A DNA stretch of 64,000 nucleotides from Trichomonas vaginalis G3 (GCF_026262505.1 NC_067207.1:1992252-2056251), one strand, 5' to 3'. Shown: positions 30,429 to 42,300, numbered from the stretch's first letter. The notes: generated by a model not told the origin, from the sequence alone. A program made the numbers and translations.

Positions 30429-31258
30429 ATTCTTGCACTTTTGAATTGCATTCTAAAAGTGTTATAGACCGAAAATAGATTTTTTCGGTTTTCTCTTCAA
30501 ATAATTGAAAGAATGATACTATTATAGGTTTATTATATTATATAGCATATAATCATGCTATAGCCGAAAATTATAAGTTTTGAGAAGATTGAATATAACA
30601 CAAATAAATTTGAATGTAAGTTAAATTGCTTGTTGTTTTTAATATGTATTTAATGAGAAATCCAATATTGCAAAATTCAAATTGAATGATTGAAAGAACA
30701 GAAAAAGTCATTCTTTTCAATTTCGAATATGTTTCATTATATTTATAATTATATGGCAAATAAGATATTTAAACTTGATTTTTGAAGGAAAATTCACAAA
30801 ATTGAATATATTCAAAGAATTTTTATTCAAAAATAAACTAGTTATTTGAGTTTAATACTAATTATCTATTCAAACTACAAAGTTTGTAATTTAAAATATT
30901 TTGTGAGATCAGATTGAATTAATTCAAGGTTCTTTTCAATTAATATTAATGACCATATTACGCATTTTCGAACATTCTAAACGAAATATATAAAAATGCG
31001 AGACGAATGTTAAATTTGCTAGACATAAAGAAGTTGTTTACCGAGTTTTAGCTCTTATCTCTAACAAAAAATTAATTTTTAAAAAAATGACCGAATACGT
31101 TTCACAGCGAGAAAAAAATAAAAGGCAAGATAGAATTTTCTAGACATAAAGAAGTTGTTTACCGAGTTTTAGCTCTTATCTCTAACAAAAAATTAATTTT
31201 TAAAAAAATGACCGAATACGTTTCACAGCGAGAAAAAAAATAAAAGGCAAGATAGAAT
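30429..31258 (+). repeat. Left long TIR
   Basis: Reverse complement of 32849-33778 apart from the number of internal 121-bp units and a small terminal difference at 30443-30461. Confidence 0.88.
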
Positions 31259-31262
31259 TTTC
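31020..31262 (+). repeat. Tandem ~121-bp units in the left TIR
   Basis: Units begin TAGACATAAAG at 31020 and 31141, with a third, diverging partial at 31263. The right arm has three units in the opposite orientation. Confidence 0.85.
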
Positions 31263-31793
31263 TAGACATAAAGAAGTTGTCTACCAAGTGTCAGCTGTTA
31301 CTTCTTCTCAATACTGATATAAAATAAAAATCTTTATTATTTATTTAACCTTTATTGTTTCATTAAACTTCATTTATTTTATATTATAGTTTTATTCTTT
31401 TAGCTACTTGTAAAATAATCTAATTTTATATCATCATTTTACCGGATTATTCTTCAGTACATCGATTGTGTATCTAAAATAATATCATTATCCTTATTCT
31501 GTTTTTTCCAAAATTCTTTTAAATATCTTTTTTGGTTAGATTACTTTATACTTTTTACTTTTATTTTTTAATTTCAAAAAAAAATTTGGTGATTGTTCTA
31601 TTCTGTTACAATGTGCATTATCATATTCTAATGAATTATTCATTACATACATTTAAAAAAACTTGTTAAAAATGAAATTAAAAAATTATGTTTATTATTA
31701 CGCTGTGAATGTGTCAACAGCGGTCATGCCTGTATCTGTATCCCATATTTGCCACAACCTTTCTGTATCTGCATTTGTATATTTCGGTTTCAG

Positions 31794-32693
31794 CTAATAC
31801 ATTTGATTTGGCGTGTAATTTGTTCCAGTTAATGGATTAATTGGGAGATCTTCATGCGGTGTGTTATTATTGTACTCCCAAATAAAGGCAGGAATAGCCT
31901 GAATGCTTTGGCAGCGCTCCAATGTCGGCCAGAATCTCTCAATCTTCCCATTTTGGTAGGGAGAATGAGAGTCTGTATGCCGCCATTGGACGCCCCAAAG
32001 ATCAAGTAGATCTTGAAAGGCGCCCCTATTTTCTGAACCGTTGTCGGTCCAGAAACAATAAGGGGCGCCAAATTCAATGAAGGCGGAAGCCGCAACGTTC
32101 GCTGTCGTCGCTGCCAGCATATCTGGTATTTGTATACACGCTAGGACTTTGCGGCTAAAATCGTCGATTATGCCATAAATATACTGGCCACGAACACCCC
32201 TAAAATAATGAACATCTGCGTGCCAGATAAGATTGGGGGAAAGCGCCTAATATCTTACTGCTGTTTCTGGCCCGGCATGCTCTAATCGCGTCTTGGTGAA
32301 ATGATTTTCTTTGAAGTATCTGCGTACTTCTCTATAAGATACATCAATTTGTTGTAATTTCAAACGTTTCCATTGTTTTGTTTGACCACAGGGAAAGGCC
32401 CAGTGGTCATGTATCACAGCAAGAGCTTTGATTTGGTCGGAGGGATTGACCCTACGACCTTTCTTGCCTTTAGGCAATGGGATATTCTGTAAGCTAAATT
32501 GATTTTGTAAAAAAGATTTTGAAACAGCTAAATATTTTAAATCATTTGATTGAAGGGTTGGGGCGATGGGAACATGGGTGCAAGCTTCTTCCCATGTCAT
32601 TTTACCTTCTTCAATCTGATTGGAAATACCAATTAGGTAAATTCGATCGACATACCCTTTGTAAGGATTCATTCTAATGAAGTACGTTAACAA
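31794..32693 (-). pseudogene. rve/DDE integrase-like transposase, frameshifted
   Basis: The N-terminal frame (32693-32247) is helical and Lys/Arg-rich, likely DNA-binding. The bridge (about 32247-32120), in the downstream frame, reads 'LIWHADVHYFRGVRGQYIYG' and 'IIDDFSRKV'. The C-terminal frame (32120-31794) has 'FWTDNGSEN' and 'YQNGKIERFW'. These give the D, D and E of an integrase core (WHADVH, TDNG, GKIE). One frame change near 32250 separates the parts. The family is retroviral-like integrase of DNA transposons; which superfamily is not clear to me. It is short (about 300 residues in total), so internal deletion is possible. Confidence 0.8.
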
Positions 32694-32848
32694 TCAAAAT
32701 ATTCTATAAGTGTCTAGTATGGAATTCAAAAGAATAAAGAAAATGGTAACGTAAATAAACGTATTATGAAATAATTTATAATTAAAATGAAAAAAAGAAA
32801 AAATAATAAGTAAAGTGACTGGAAATGAAAATGAAAATCAGTGTACAG

Positions 32849-33778
32849 TTTTATTTTTTTCTCGCTGTGAAACGTATTCGGTCATTTTTTTAAAAATTAA
32901 TTTTTTGTTAGAGATAAGAGCTAAAACTCGGTAAACAACTTCTTTATGTCTAGAAAATTCTATCTTGCCTTTTATTTTTTTCTCGCTGTGAAACGTATTC
33001 GGTCATTTTTTTAAAAATTAATTTTTTGTTAGAGATAAGAGCTAAAACTCGGTAAACAACTTCTTTATGTCTAGAAAATTCTATCTTGCCTTTTATTTTT
33101 TTCTCGCTGTGAAACGTATTCGGTCATTTTTTTAAAAATTAATTTTTTGTTAGAGATAAGAGCTAAAACTCGGTAAACAACTTCTTTATGTCTAGCAAAT
33201 TTAACATTCGTCTCGCATTTTTATATATTTCGTTTAGAATGTTCGAAAATGCGTAATATGGTCATTAATATTAATTGAAAAGAACCTTGAATTAATTCAA
33301 TCTGATCTCACAAAATATTTTAAATTACAAACTTTGTAGTTTGAATAGATAATTAGTATTAAACTCAAATAACTAGTTTATTTTTGAATAAAAATTCTTT
33401 GAATATATTCAATTTTGTGAATTTTCCTTCAAAAATCAAGTTTAAATATCTTATTTGCCATATAATTATAAATATAATGAAACATATTCGAAATTGAAAA
33501 GAATGACTTTTTCTGTTCTTTCAATCATTCAATTTGAATTTTGCAATATTGGATTTCTCATTAAATACATATTAAAAACAACAAGCAATTTAACTTACAT
33601 TCAAATTTATTTGTGTTATATTCAATCTTCTCAAAACTTATAATTTTCGGCTATAGCATGATTATATGCTATATAATATAATAAACCTATAATAGTATCA
33701 TTCTTTCAATTATTTGAAGAGAAAACCGAAAAAATCTATTTTCGGTCTATAACAATTGCATTCTAAAAGTGCAAGAAT
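32849..33778 (-). repeat. Right long TIR with three ~121-bp units
   Basis: Inverted partner of 30429-31258. The inner part (about 32849-33194) contains three tandem 121-bp units. Confidence 0.88.
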
Positions 33779-34167
33779 GATGATAAATTTTTTTAAAGCA
33801 TTTTTTAGGACATTGTATTCTAGAAATAATCGAACATCTTCAAATAAAAATCATTTCAAAATTAAGTTCTTTGTGTAGGAAATTGAGGTTCTGACGGTTT
33901 TTAATGAACGATAAAAACTTGAAGGTTAAAAATCCGCTTCAAATTCATTATAGGCAATATTTTAAACATAAGTGTTTCTATGGGCAGCTGTTTTAAATAA
34001 TGCTGAGACCCTCATGAAAATGTGGGAACCAAAAACGTTTTTAAGGACAGCAGTGTGTTATTTCTCTTGAAGGGTAATTTTATTTATTTTCATCGTATTC
34101 TAATTAATCTTCTCTAAACTCATTTAATAATATTTAAATAAAAAATAATCAAAAAGTAAAATAGTTT
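33779..34167. other. AT-rich intergenic region
   Basis: No gene or repeat recognised. Confidence 0.5.
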
Positions 34168-34845
34168 TCATTTATGATTGATACTAAGAACAAATCGATC
34201 AAATTCATTGAAGTTTTCGATAACCCCTGTGACGCCTGGTAAATCTTTTAGTTTGTCTTTGGTAATTGGAGTAACAATTGCATATATTTGGCCAATGCCT
34301 GCATCATGTGCAGATTTGATTCCTGATGCAGTATCTTCAAAGACAATACACTTTGATGGATCAACTCCGAGCGTTTTTGCTGCAAGAATGTAAATATCGG
34401 GAGCAGGTTTTCCTGGAAACTGCCCTTGATCAAAAACAAACTTGGAAGTATCGAAATATTGCTTAAGGTTGAAAAAGTCAATGAAGAAGCTGACATTGGT
34501 AATTTCGGATGATGTTGCGACTGTAATTGGGACTTTGTTATCTCTGAGGTATGATAATAATTCTGGTGCTCCTGGTGCAAGATGTGAATTTTCTTTATCA
34601 TTACGAACTAAGTCGCGATAGAAAGCTTCTTTATCAAGTGCGATCTTATCTGCTTCTGCACGATCGATTGGATGTCCATATATGTATTCTAGAAGCTGGT
34701 AATTTGTTCGGCCAGTTAATAAAAGATCTTCTTCATGTGTAAATGGATATCCACGAAGTTTTTCGGAGAGTAACTTCCAAGCGTACACATGTTTCTCTGT
34801 ATCCCAGAATAATGTTCCATTAAAATCGAAGATTACTGCTTCCAT
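34168..34845 (-). CDS. HAD-superfamily phosphatase (beta-phosphoglucomutase-like)
   Basis: A 225-residue protein from the ATG at 34845, which begins directly with the motif-I segment 'EAVIFDFNGTL'; longer upstream frames add only low-complexity sequence. Motif I is DFNGT, with Asn in place of the usual second Asp. Motif II is 'TVATSS'. The motif III lysine lies in 'PGKPAPDIY', and motif IV is 'IVFEDTASGI'. A helical cap domain spans about residues 17-90. Members dephosphorylate small sugar phosphates or isomerize them. Because the DxN form lacks the general acid Asp, mutase activity is doubtful and a phosphatase role is more likely. Cytosolic; no signal. Intact. Confidence 0.85.
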   Translation of the reverse strand: MEAVIFDFNGTLFWDTEKHVYAWKLLSEKLRGYPFTHEEDLLLTGRTNYQLLEYIYGHPIDRAEADKIALDKEAFYRDLVRNDKENSHLAPGAPELLSYLRDNKVPITVATSSEITNVSFFIDFFNLKQYFDTSKFVFDQGQFPGKPAPDIYILAAKTLGVDPSKCIVFEDTASGIKSAHDAGIGQIYAIVTPITKDKLKDLPGVTGVIENFNEFDRFVLSINHK

Positions 34846-35064
34846 TTTTTTCAAAAAAATTTTGACACATGAAAATTTCTTGTTCGAAATATTCGTCCAA
34901 AAAATTATCAAATCATGTTAGTAATGAATTTTGCTATGGTTGGAAGTTCTAAATATAATTACAATCAAGTCATTTAATCAATTTTAAACTTATCGATTTC
35001 TGTTTATTAATTATTCCGTATTATACAAATATTGAAAGCTATCGGAAATGTTATCCACTCCCCC

Positions 35065-35074
35065 ATCGGGTAAT
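35065..35074 (+). repeat. Target-site duplication, left copy (ATCGGGTAAT)
   Basis: Perfect 10-bp match to 36190-36199, directly abutting the TIR AGGGTTGTTA. Confidence 0.85.
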
Positions 35075-36189
35075 AGGGTTGTTAGATTCCCGACGATAGG
35101 TGTCTTGGAAGATTTGCCTGGTGTCATCATAGTGTCTTTAAATCAAAAATTTTATTTTGGAGTTAGTTTTATTGATTTTTCAATAAAAAACATTTCTAAA
35201 ACAAGAAAATAAAACGATAAAATATTTATATTTTATATAAGGATCTTATATATTTAAAATAAATATCATTTTATTTTTTTCATTGGTGTCTGTCAAACCA
35301 TAATACACTATTCAAAAATTCAATGTGTCTTGCGGTTTCAAAAGACACCTTCAAATTGAACGATAGCACAGACACTATTGAATTTTACCCATTGTATTTA
35401 GTTTTTACCCTTTTTATTTTTAAGAATTAATGACTGAAACAGCCGTTTTGCTATGACCTCAATCACTTTTATTTATTATTTTAAATATTATTTAATTTTA
35501 TTATTTGAATAGGCCAACTTATATTTGAGAAGCTCAATTTGAGACCACTTAATACATTGAAATATCATAAATATTGAAATATTAAAAAGTGTATTTCAAA
35601 ATATTGAAATTATAAAAATTTATAATACTGAAATTGAGACAAATTAATAAATTCAATGTGTTTTTTTTTTGAAATAACTCTCAAATATTATTTTTTTGTT
35701 TATTTAATGATGAATAAATATGATTGCTTTAGTCAATCATAAAAACTAATTTAAGTTTAAAATAATGAAAGGATAATTTGATCGTTTTTTAAAATACAAT
35801 TATTTTTGATGATTTGCAAAAATCTTTGAAAAGAATATAATATAGGTTCTATTTTTGTAAAATTTATCCAAATCATGTATTACATAAATTACGATTAAAA
35901 CGATGAAAGAACCAAAAAGTGTGTTTTGTGTTTTGTTGTTGCGTGTTGGATGCGGGATCCTGTTATTTCCGAAATCGACAAAAAATTTGGAAATTTAATT
36001 TCCGAAATCGAAATTATATTAATGTTTTTAATATTCTTATATCAAAAGGATTAAAGTTCATTAAGAGAAAAACAATTCTTCTTCTTCAATCTATTGGCGC
36101 ATTTATTTCTACACGCCAATAAGGAAGGGAAAATTATAAGACACCATGGTGTCTTCAAAACGCTAATTTTTGATATTTTTAACAACCCT
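35075..36189. mobile_element. 1.1-kb MULE-like non-autonomous element
   Basis: It begins AGGGTTGTTA and ends TAACAACCCT (10-bp TIR) and is flanked by a perfect 10-bp direct repeat, the size expected for Mutator-like elements. GGTGTC(T/A)-type motifs recur inside at 35099, 35120, 35285, 35342 (inverted) and 36138-36155. The last is a perfect 18-bp palindrome made of two inverted copies, and such subterminal arrays are typical transposase-binding sites. No coding capacity. Confidence 0.82.
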
Positions 36190-36199
36190 ATCGGGTAAT
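36190..36199 (+). repeat. Target-site duplication, right copy (ATCGGGTAAT)
   Basis: Second copy of 35065-35074. Confidence 0.85.
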
Positions 36200-36332
36200 A
36201 ATTTACTTGGAAATTAAAAATTCTATTATTTGGTTCAGACGGACATCTTCGCAATAATTTTCATGTTAATTTTGAAATCTTAAATCTGAAAAGTGCCATC
36301 AAAAATTCAATAGTCTATTGAATTTTTTTTTA

Positions 36333-37642
36333 ATGGAATCTGACATCATCAAATATAGCGTTGAGTCCAACCGGGAAAGTGGTACAGGAATGACGCAATC
36401 ATCATCCATGGAGATGTTTACAACTGTAGCTGAAAAGCCAAGGAAATATATGCATTCTTTTCCAACTTATATGAACGCATTGAGCATGATTACAGGCGCA
36501 GAAGTCCTCAGTGTAAGTAACTCAATGACACTAACAGGAATCGTATCAGCAGTAATCACTTTAGCCTCTGTTGCAATTTTTTCATATACTTGTACTGCAA
36601 TTATCTTAAAAATTCGAAGTAAAACCAATACAGAAAGCATCAACCAACTCGCGACAACAATTGTTGGAAGGTGGTTTGGAAATCTTTACTCAATTATTAA
36701 CTTATGTTTTACTTTTAGCTGTTTAACTGCTGATATATATATATTGGTGCTGAATCTGCTATTGGATGGGCTGTTCTAGCCGGCCTAAAAGGATGGGACA
36801 AAGGACTTAGAAGATCACTTTTAGTTTTGATTTACTCGTTACTTGTTCCTGTAGCTTTAACGATACCAAGACAACTCAAAATATTGTCTCTTATCTCTAC
36901 TGGCGCTATTTGTACTCAATTTCTTTACTTATTTGGTATGATATACGAAGGAATACGATATTTCCCTAAATACGGATTTAATCCAACTTGCGAAACCAAC
37001 ATAGGTGGTCTCAACGTATTTAATGCATTTGCAATTTATTCGATGCTTTTTGCACTTCCATCTGTTGTTTTGCCGTTAGTACGCGACTACGACCCTAACA
37101 TGGGCAAGCAGTTTTTCCTTGTAGGTGGCGCTTTCCTTACCAGCTTTGTTATTGTTGTAATTCCAGGAACAATTTGTTATCTTATTTTCGGAGTTGACAC
37201 AAAGCAGATTTCGATATCATCATTTGATAGTAAGGATATTGTGATGCAAATAGTCCGCGTCGGATTCTTTATTGTTGTAAATGCTTCATATGCAATTATC
37301 GGACTTAGCGTTGTTCAGGATATAGCATCTGTTATGTTTGGTGTCGAAAATCCTTCCAAACTTCCAACTGGAAAACGCTTAATTACAATTTTCATTACAA
37401 ATTTACCTCCTGTTACCGTTGGAATGTTTTTGCCAGAGATTCACCCTGTTTTCGAGGTTGGAGGAGCCTTTGGTGGATGTCTGGCAAATTTCTTCGTTCC
37501 TCCACTTTTGTATGTACTTGTTAGCAGATATAGATGGTTTAACCCAACAAATCTTTTCATGATAGCACTTTCCTGTGTTGGAATTATGGTTGCAGGCCTT
37601 GCAACGTACCAAGCAGTAATAGATGCTATCACTCCGGGTTAA
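36333..37642 (+). pseudogene. Amino acid/auxin permease (AAAP) family transporter, frameshifted
   Basis: The start is the ATG at 36333. The first frame (to 36779) covers a short cytosolic N-terminus and the first helices ('ALSMITGAEVLSVSNSM', 'VITLASVAIFSYTCT'). It derails in a TA run at about 36738-36748. Removing one TA restores 'DIYIGAESAIGWAVLAG' and leads into the second frame, which is open to 37642 with about eight further helices. The remainder matches Aa_trans (AAAP) transporters, which move neutral amino acids across plasma or vesicle membranes. A dinucleotide-repeat slip is the simplest explanation, either real or an assembly error. The MULE-like element ends only 144 bp upstream and may have altered the promoter. 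Confidence 0.8.
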
Positions 37643-38006
37643 ATTTTTATAGAGAATAAAAAAAGATATTAGATATGATTACTATTCAAAATTATGTTAA
37701 GATTTTTTAATCTTCATATGTTCTTTATTAAGATTTTGATTGAATATCAAAATCTCCCAAATCTTTCGATCTGAATAGATCAAAAGATAGTTATTTTCAA
37801 TAGATGTAAGATACATTGTAATCACTATCTTTAAATGCAAACACATTTGAGTTCCGATTAAAAATTATACAGCCCATAGTATATAAATTTATCTCTTGTT
37901 ACTTATTAGTCTATACAAAAGACATTTTCAAGTAGATGAAACATAATGAACTCTTTTTTGCTAAAATATAAAAAATAATTTGAGATATAACAAACATTTT
38001 ATAAAA
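37643..38006. other. AT-rich intergenic region between convergent genes
   Basis: No gene or repeat seen. Confidence 0.5.
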
Positions 38007-38930
38007 TTAAAAAATGGAAACCTCTAATACTTCATCAAGATGATCATTGGAATCTTCCTTCTTAGTAGGTATCATAAATGAAAACAACATGTAGTAATAA
38101 CAAAGAGGAAGGAAGCAATAAAGGGCGAATTTGAACATTATATCAGCATATAAAAATTGTTTTCTTGACATATGATCTACTTTATGATCATAATAAACCA
38201 TTTGGTAAAATTCATTAAGAAGATACCTTGCCCAGAACGAAGTTACAAATAAAAACATTCCAATCTTGATGTAACCCAAGCTCCTCTCATCTAAAAACAA
38301 GCTTCCGTTATCGGTAAGAATAAATGTGTAGCTCATTAGAACTAAAGCGGCGCAGAATAGGATATAAAACTCGGTTTGGTAATATGGAACGTATGTACGA
38401 AATACGAATGTGTAAAGTGAAGATGTTTTGGAAAATGGAATAATAACTAAAATACTAGTGAAAATAAATCGAACAAGGATTATGTAGTAAAGGATATTGA
38501 TTGTTGTTGTTAAAATGTTGGCGTATTTAATACTGAGAACTTGCATATACCTAGAAATTTCTAAAAGAAAAATAACTGCGCTTTGAACGAGAAAATCACT
38601 AATATAAATACTTAATTTGTGTAACTGAGATCTGGATTGAATATTATAACCAATTACGAATTCTTCATTGTAAAGGTACATAACTACGAATCTAACAACA
38701 TTAATAAGACAAAATCTTACACTAGGTATTGATAAGTTTTTTAATGCAAAGCCGTTAATGCGCATAATTCTGATAGCAAGATGCATAAATAAGAAAGAAG
38801 TGAAAATTGTTAAGGCCATAACAATTATTTTTGGGAATTCATCGCCTTTACATTTGAACAATAATACAGGGGTGCCGACACAATAATTAAATTTAGTGTA
38901 TTGAAGCACAAGGCTTGGTAATTGTGTCAT
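38007..38930 (-). CDS. Multi-pass membrane protein of unknown function
   Basis: A 307-residue protein with seven or eight predicted hydrophobic helices, for example 'IIVMALTIFTSFLFMHLAI', 'ILYYIILVRFIFTSILVI', 'FYILFCAALVLMSYTFIL' and 'YIKIGMFLFVTSFWARYLL'. The C-terminus is short and acidic ('KKEDSNDHLDEVLEV'). I do not recognise a family. No transporter or receptor motif is evident and there is no cleavable signal peptide. It lies convergent with the permease and in the same orientation as the phosphodiesterase-like gene to its right. It could be a lineage-specific protein; I assign no function. Confidence 0.7.
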   Translation of the reverse strand: MTQLPSLVLQYTKFNYCVGTPVLLFKCKGDEFPKIIVMALTIFTSFLFMHLAIRIMRINGFALKNLSIPSVRFCLINVVRFVVMYLYNEEFVIGYNIQSRSQLHKLSIYISDFLVQSAVIFLLEISRYMQVLSIKYANILTTTINILYYIILVRFIFTSILVIIPFSKTSSLYTFVFRTYVPYYQTEFYILFCAALVLMSYTFILTDNGSLFLDERSLGYIKIGMFLFVTSFWARYLLNEFYQMVYYDHKVDHMSRKQFLYADIMFKFALYCFLPLCYYYMLFSFMIPTKKEDSNDHLDEVLEVSIF

Positions 38931-39340
38931 TTCTTATTTATAAAAATAAAATAAATTTGACAGAATGGTTTCAGTTCATAATCATGATCTGCTTTTGAAA
39001 ACAATTTAGTATGAGAAGAATCAAATTTTTTGATTTTTATAAAACGATGCAAATTCATATACAATTTTGAAAACCGGCATAAAAAATCTGAGTGGAGAAA
39101 ACCTTAAGCAATGTTTCCTGTGGCATCTTGAGAATAGACGCATATATAGGGTAATATTTGAATTTTTATCACCGTTTGAAATCCAGATTGAGGATTTAAC
39201 TTAGATCATGTAAATACAAACTATTACAAGCAATTTCTTATTAGCTAAAGGGTACATGATATTAAAGAAAATTAAAAATCATCATTTTTAATAATAAAAT
39301 ATACATGGTACTTTTTACAATATATGACATAAAACAAAAA
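38931..39340. other. AT-rich intergenic region
   Basis: Nothing recognised between the membrane-protein start and the phosphodiesterase-like stop. Confidence 0.5.
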
Positions 39341-42300
39341 TCATTTCTTTGTCTCTTTAGTCCATTGTTCTTTATTATCTTGACATTGGACTTTAAAATC
39401 TTTGAAATCAGGAGAAACATCTTCCAAAATTTCCAACAAAGGCAATGCAATTTCATTAATGAATGCAAGTTCAATTTCAGGTAATGGATCAGTTATGCTC
39501 TTTCCACATATCTTCTGATGGTTTTGAATTCCATTTTGTTCTTCCAATTTGGAAATTTCTTGGTATTCGCTCAAAATTCTTTTTCCACATTCACTTGCGA
39601 AATAAAACGGTCTTGTCGTATTTGCTACATTTCCACACATCATTAACAAAGTAGCTACTAAAGGAACTTGTGTTTTATCAGTCTTATTAAATTTTCCTCT
39701 TAAAACTGTCACTTTTTGTACGTTTTCCTCAAATTTTGACATATCTGTTGCCAAAATTGCATTTACGAAAAATCTTTTATCTTTTAGTGTTATTCCTGAT
39801 TTTTCTACAATTCTGAGTGCTTCTGATACGTGATGTCTTTCCAGAGTACTTTCTTTTCCATAGAGATCAACTAAATAAGAACTAGTCTGGTTCAAAAACA
39901 AAGTATTAGTTCCATCATGATTTACATCATGTAATAAACTTGCACAAAGTAAAGCAGCTTTTTGATCAACATTCATGCAGTTTCCGAACTTGTTTCTCGT
40001 CAAACATACAAAAACAAATTGTGTAAAATCAAGAGCATGTTCGAAATTGTGGAATTTCAGATTTTCATTGTAATTTTCTCTTGTAAAAGTGACAAAATTT
40101 GTCAATTTTTCCAAATCACCTCCAATTGCGTTTAAAAGTTCAGCATTGATGAAAAATTTCATAGCGCATTCTGTTTTCTCGCTATCGGAGAGGCTCCTGC
40201 TTACGAACAGCCTTGAAGATACATCTGTATCTAACAGTTTGCTTGCGTGGAGGTTGACAATGTTGCAGAGAGGAGGACGAGGAAGAAAAGCCAAAGAAAA
40301 TGATTTCAAACTTGGCAAGAAATAAGAAATTAATTGTTGATAGTTTTGATGAACTTCATTTCCGGCAAGAACTAAGTAAAGACCATCATGAAGCTTTTGA
40401 ACAATCATCTGATTGAATTCAGGGAAGTTTTGAACAATTTTTGACTCCAAAAACGCAGAATTTTTGAAATCTGCCGTGTAAAAGAAATCTTCGGTTTTTG
40501 TAAATATTATATCATTTGTATCAATCATTTCGTTCTTTGCGTTCTCAGATTTCACGAGAACTTCGTATTTCTTTATCTGGAATCTCACACGGAAAACAGC
40601 AAAATTTTTGAGCATTGTTGTTTCTGCAAACTGATTCAATAAGAAAGAGAAAGGATCTGATGATTTCAATGCTTCTGATGAAGTTTTGAAAACGTTTTCC
40701 ATGACTACGTTTCCTGATTTCGCATTTTCGATTTGATTATTTTTGTTTTGCAATCTCAATGTGTAAATCAAGTAATTAGACATTACATACAAGATAGGAA
40801 TATGTTCATCAGAGAATTGGCCTGTTTTTGATAAGTTATTCATTGCAATAATGAAAACTTTTTCGTCATGACGAACATTTGTTATACAAATCAGAGATTT
40901 CGCGTTGAAATTACCAACAATGTCGAATCCTTCGACTCTTTTAACATCAGGAGCTACTATTTCTTTCATTGTGTTGAAGTTTTGTTCAACAAATTCTGAT
41001 GTCACAATGATTTCATCTTTTATTTCATCATTTTGCATTGTAAGGATTCTCTTTGCATCTTCATTGTCTTTTTTGATATAAAATGAAATCCATTCTGCTT
41101 TAATCAGCTCCATTGTCTTCATCAATATGTTTTTATAACTGTCACTTTTTTCTAAATCTTCAAAAGCGATTTTTTCCAAAGTTAAAGGTAATTTCTCAAG
41201 ACTTAGTTCACCTTCTGATTTTCTTTTCTCCTGGAGTGCATCAATGCATCTTGGTAACACTACTGCCATCATTGCCGACATCGATTCCATGAATTCCATG
41301 TCCCAATTTGAAAATTTATTTGATCCAATTTTATCTGACACACAAACAACACCTATAACATCTTTTGTGTCTCCGTAAACAGGATAGGCTATGTATGGTT
41401 TATCAGTGGACCACCCATCAATATAAAAGTCAAATCCTGGTATATCTAAATTTAATTTTTCAGTGTAAACGTATTTTTTGTTTTCATATATCCATTGAGG
41501 AATTCCCTTCCTGTCTAGTGTCTTTTGAACTAACCTGTGGTCTTCAACTTCAAAAGTTAGCAAAAAAGTGCCAGAAAAAACAAAAATTTTGACATCATTT
41601 GCACAAATCAACGAATTAAACAATTCCAAGAGGAAAGGAATGAGGATTTCAAGTGATGTTTTTGTAGACAAGTCTAATTCGAACTGTCTCAAGTTCCTTC
41701 TATGTTCTACTTCCATCATCATCGTTCTATATCCGAAATGTTGTTCAAAAAGTGGCAAAAGTAATTTAGATATCATTGTTCCGAGGGCAATGTCTTCATT
41801 TGTGTAATCGTAAGCTTGTGGATCTGTTTTGATTACTAAGAAAACGGCGTTTCGGCCAACAGGGATGATGATTTCTGGTAAATTCCCGGGATTAAATAAT
41901 GGATCGAGAGAAGGAGAGTAATCTGGGTATTTTTCTGGTTCCAGTAAGATTGTTGGCTTTTGTAGTTGCGCAACACTTGCTATTGTTGATGTCATTCCTT
42001 TTAGATTGACTTGTAATAATTTATTTCCTAATGTGCAGAAGAATTCTCCGCTTAATTCATCGCGAATGAATACATAGCATACTTCACTGAAGTAGGCGTT
42101 CCTAACGCATTCAGCAGTCAACTCAATAAAAGTTGGATCTAATGCTGTTGTTGAAAGTTCTCCCATATGGGAGAAGAATGTTGCAAATCTGTTGATTTGC
42201 TTAAGTGAGAAATGGAAAAGAGGAACAATCAAATCTGAAGAAATTGTATCGATTATTTCATCAATGCTGACATCTGATTTATTACACATAAGGTGGAAGA

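Larger units (their letters stand above)
30429..33778. mobile_element. 3.35-kb integrase-type transposon with 0.8-0.9-kb TIRs
   Basis: The terminal inverted repeats run from 30429 to about 31258 and from about 32849 to 33778 and are nearly perfect. Each outer end reads ATTCTTGCACTTTT. Each arm contains tandem ~121-bp units near its inner side (two plus a partial on the left, three on the right). Between the arms lies a broken minus-strand gene with an rve-type DDE core. The left terminus carries an extra inverted copy of its outer ~18 bases. I found no clear target-site duplication. High arm identity suggests recent activity or ongoing gene conversion. Confidence 0.88.

Noticed and set aside
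30571..30759. 62-codon frame repeated exactly at 33455-33643
   Set aside because: The two copies are just the same piece of the long TIR; the repeat, not protein selection, explains the identity.
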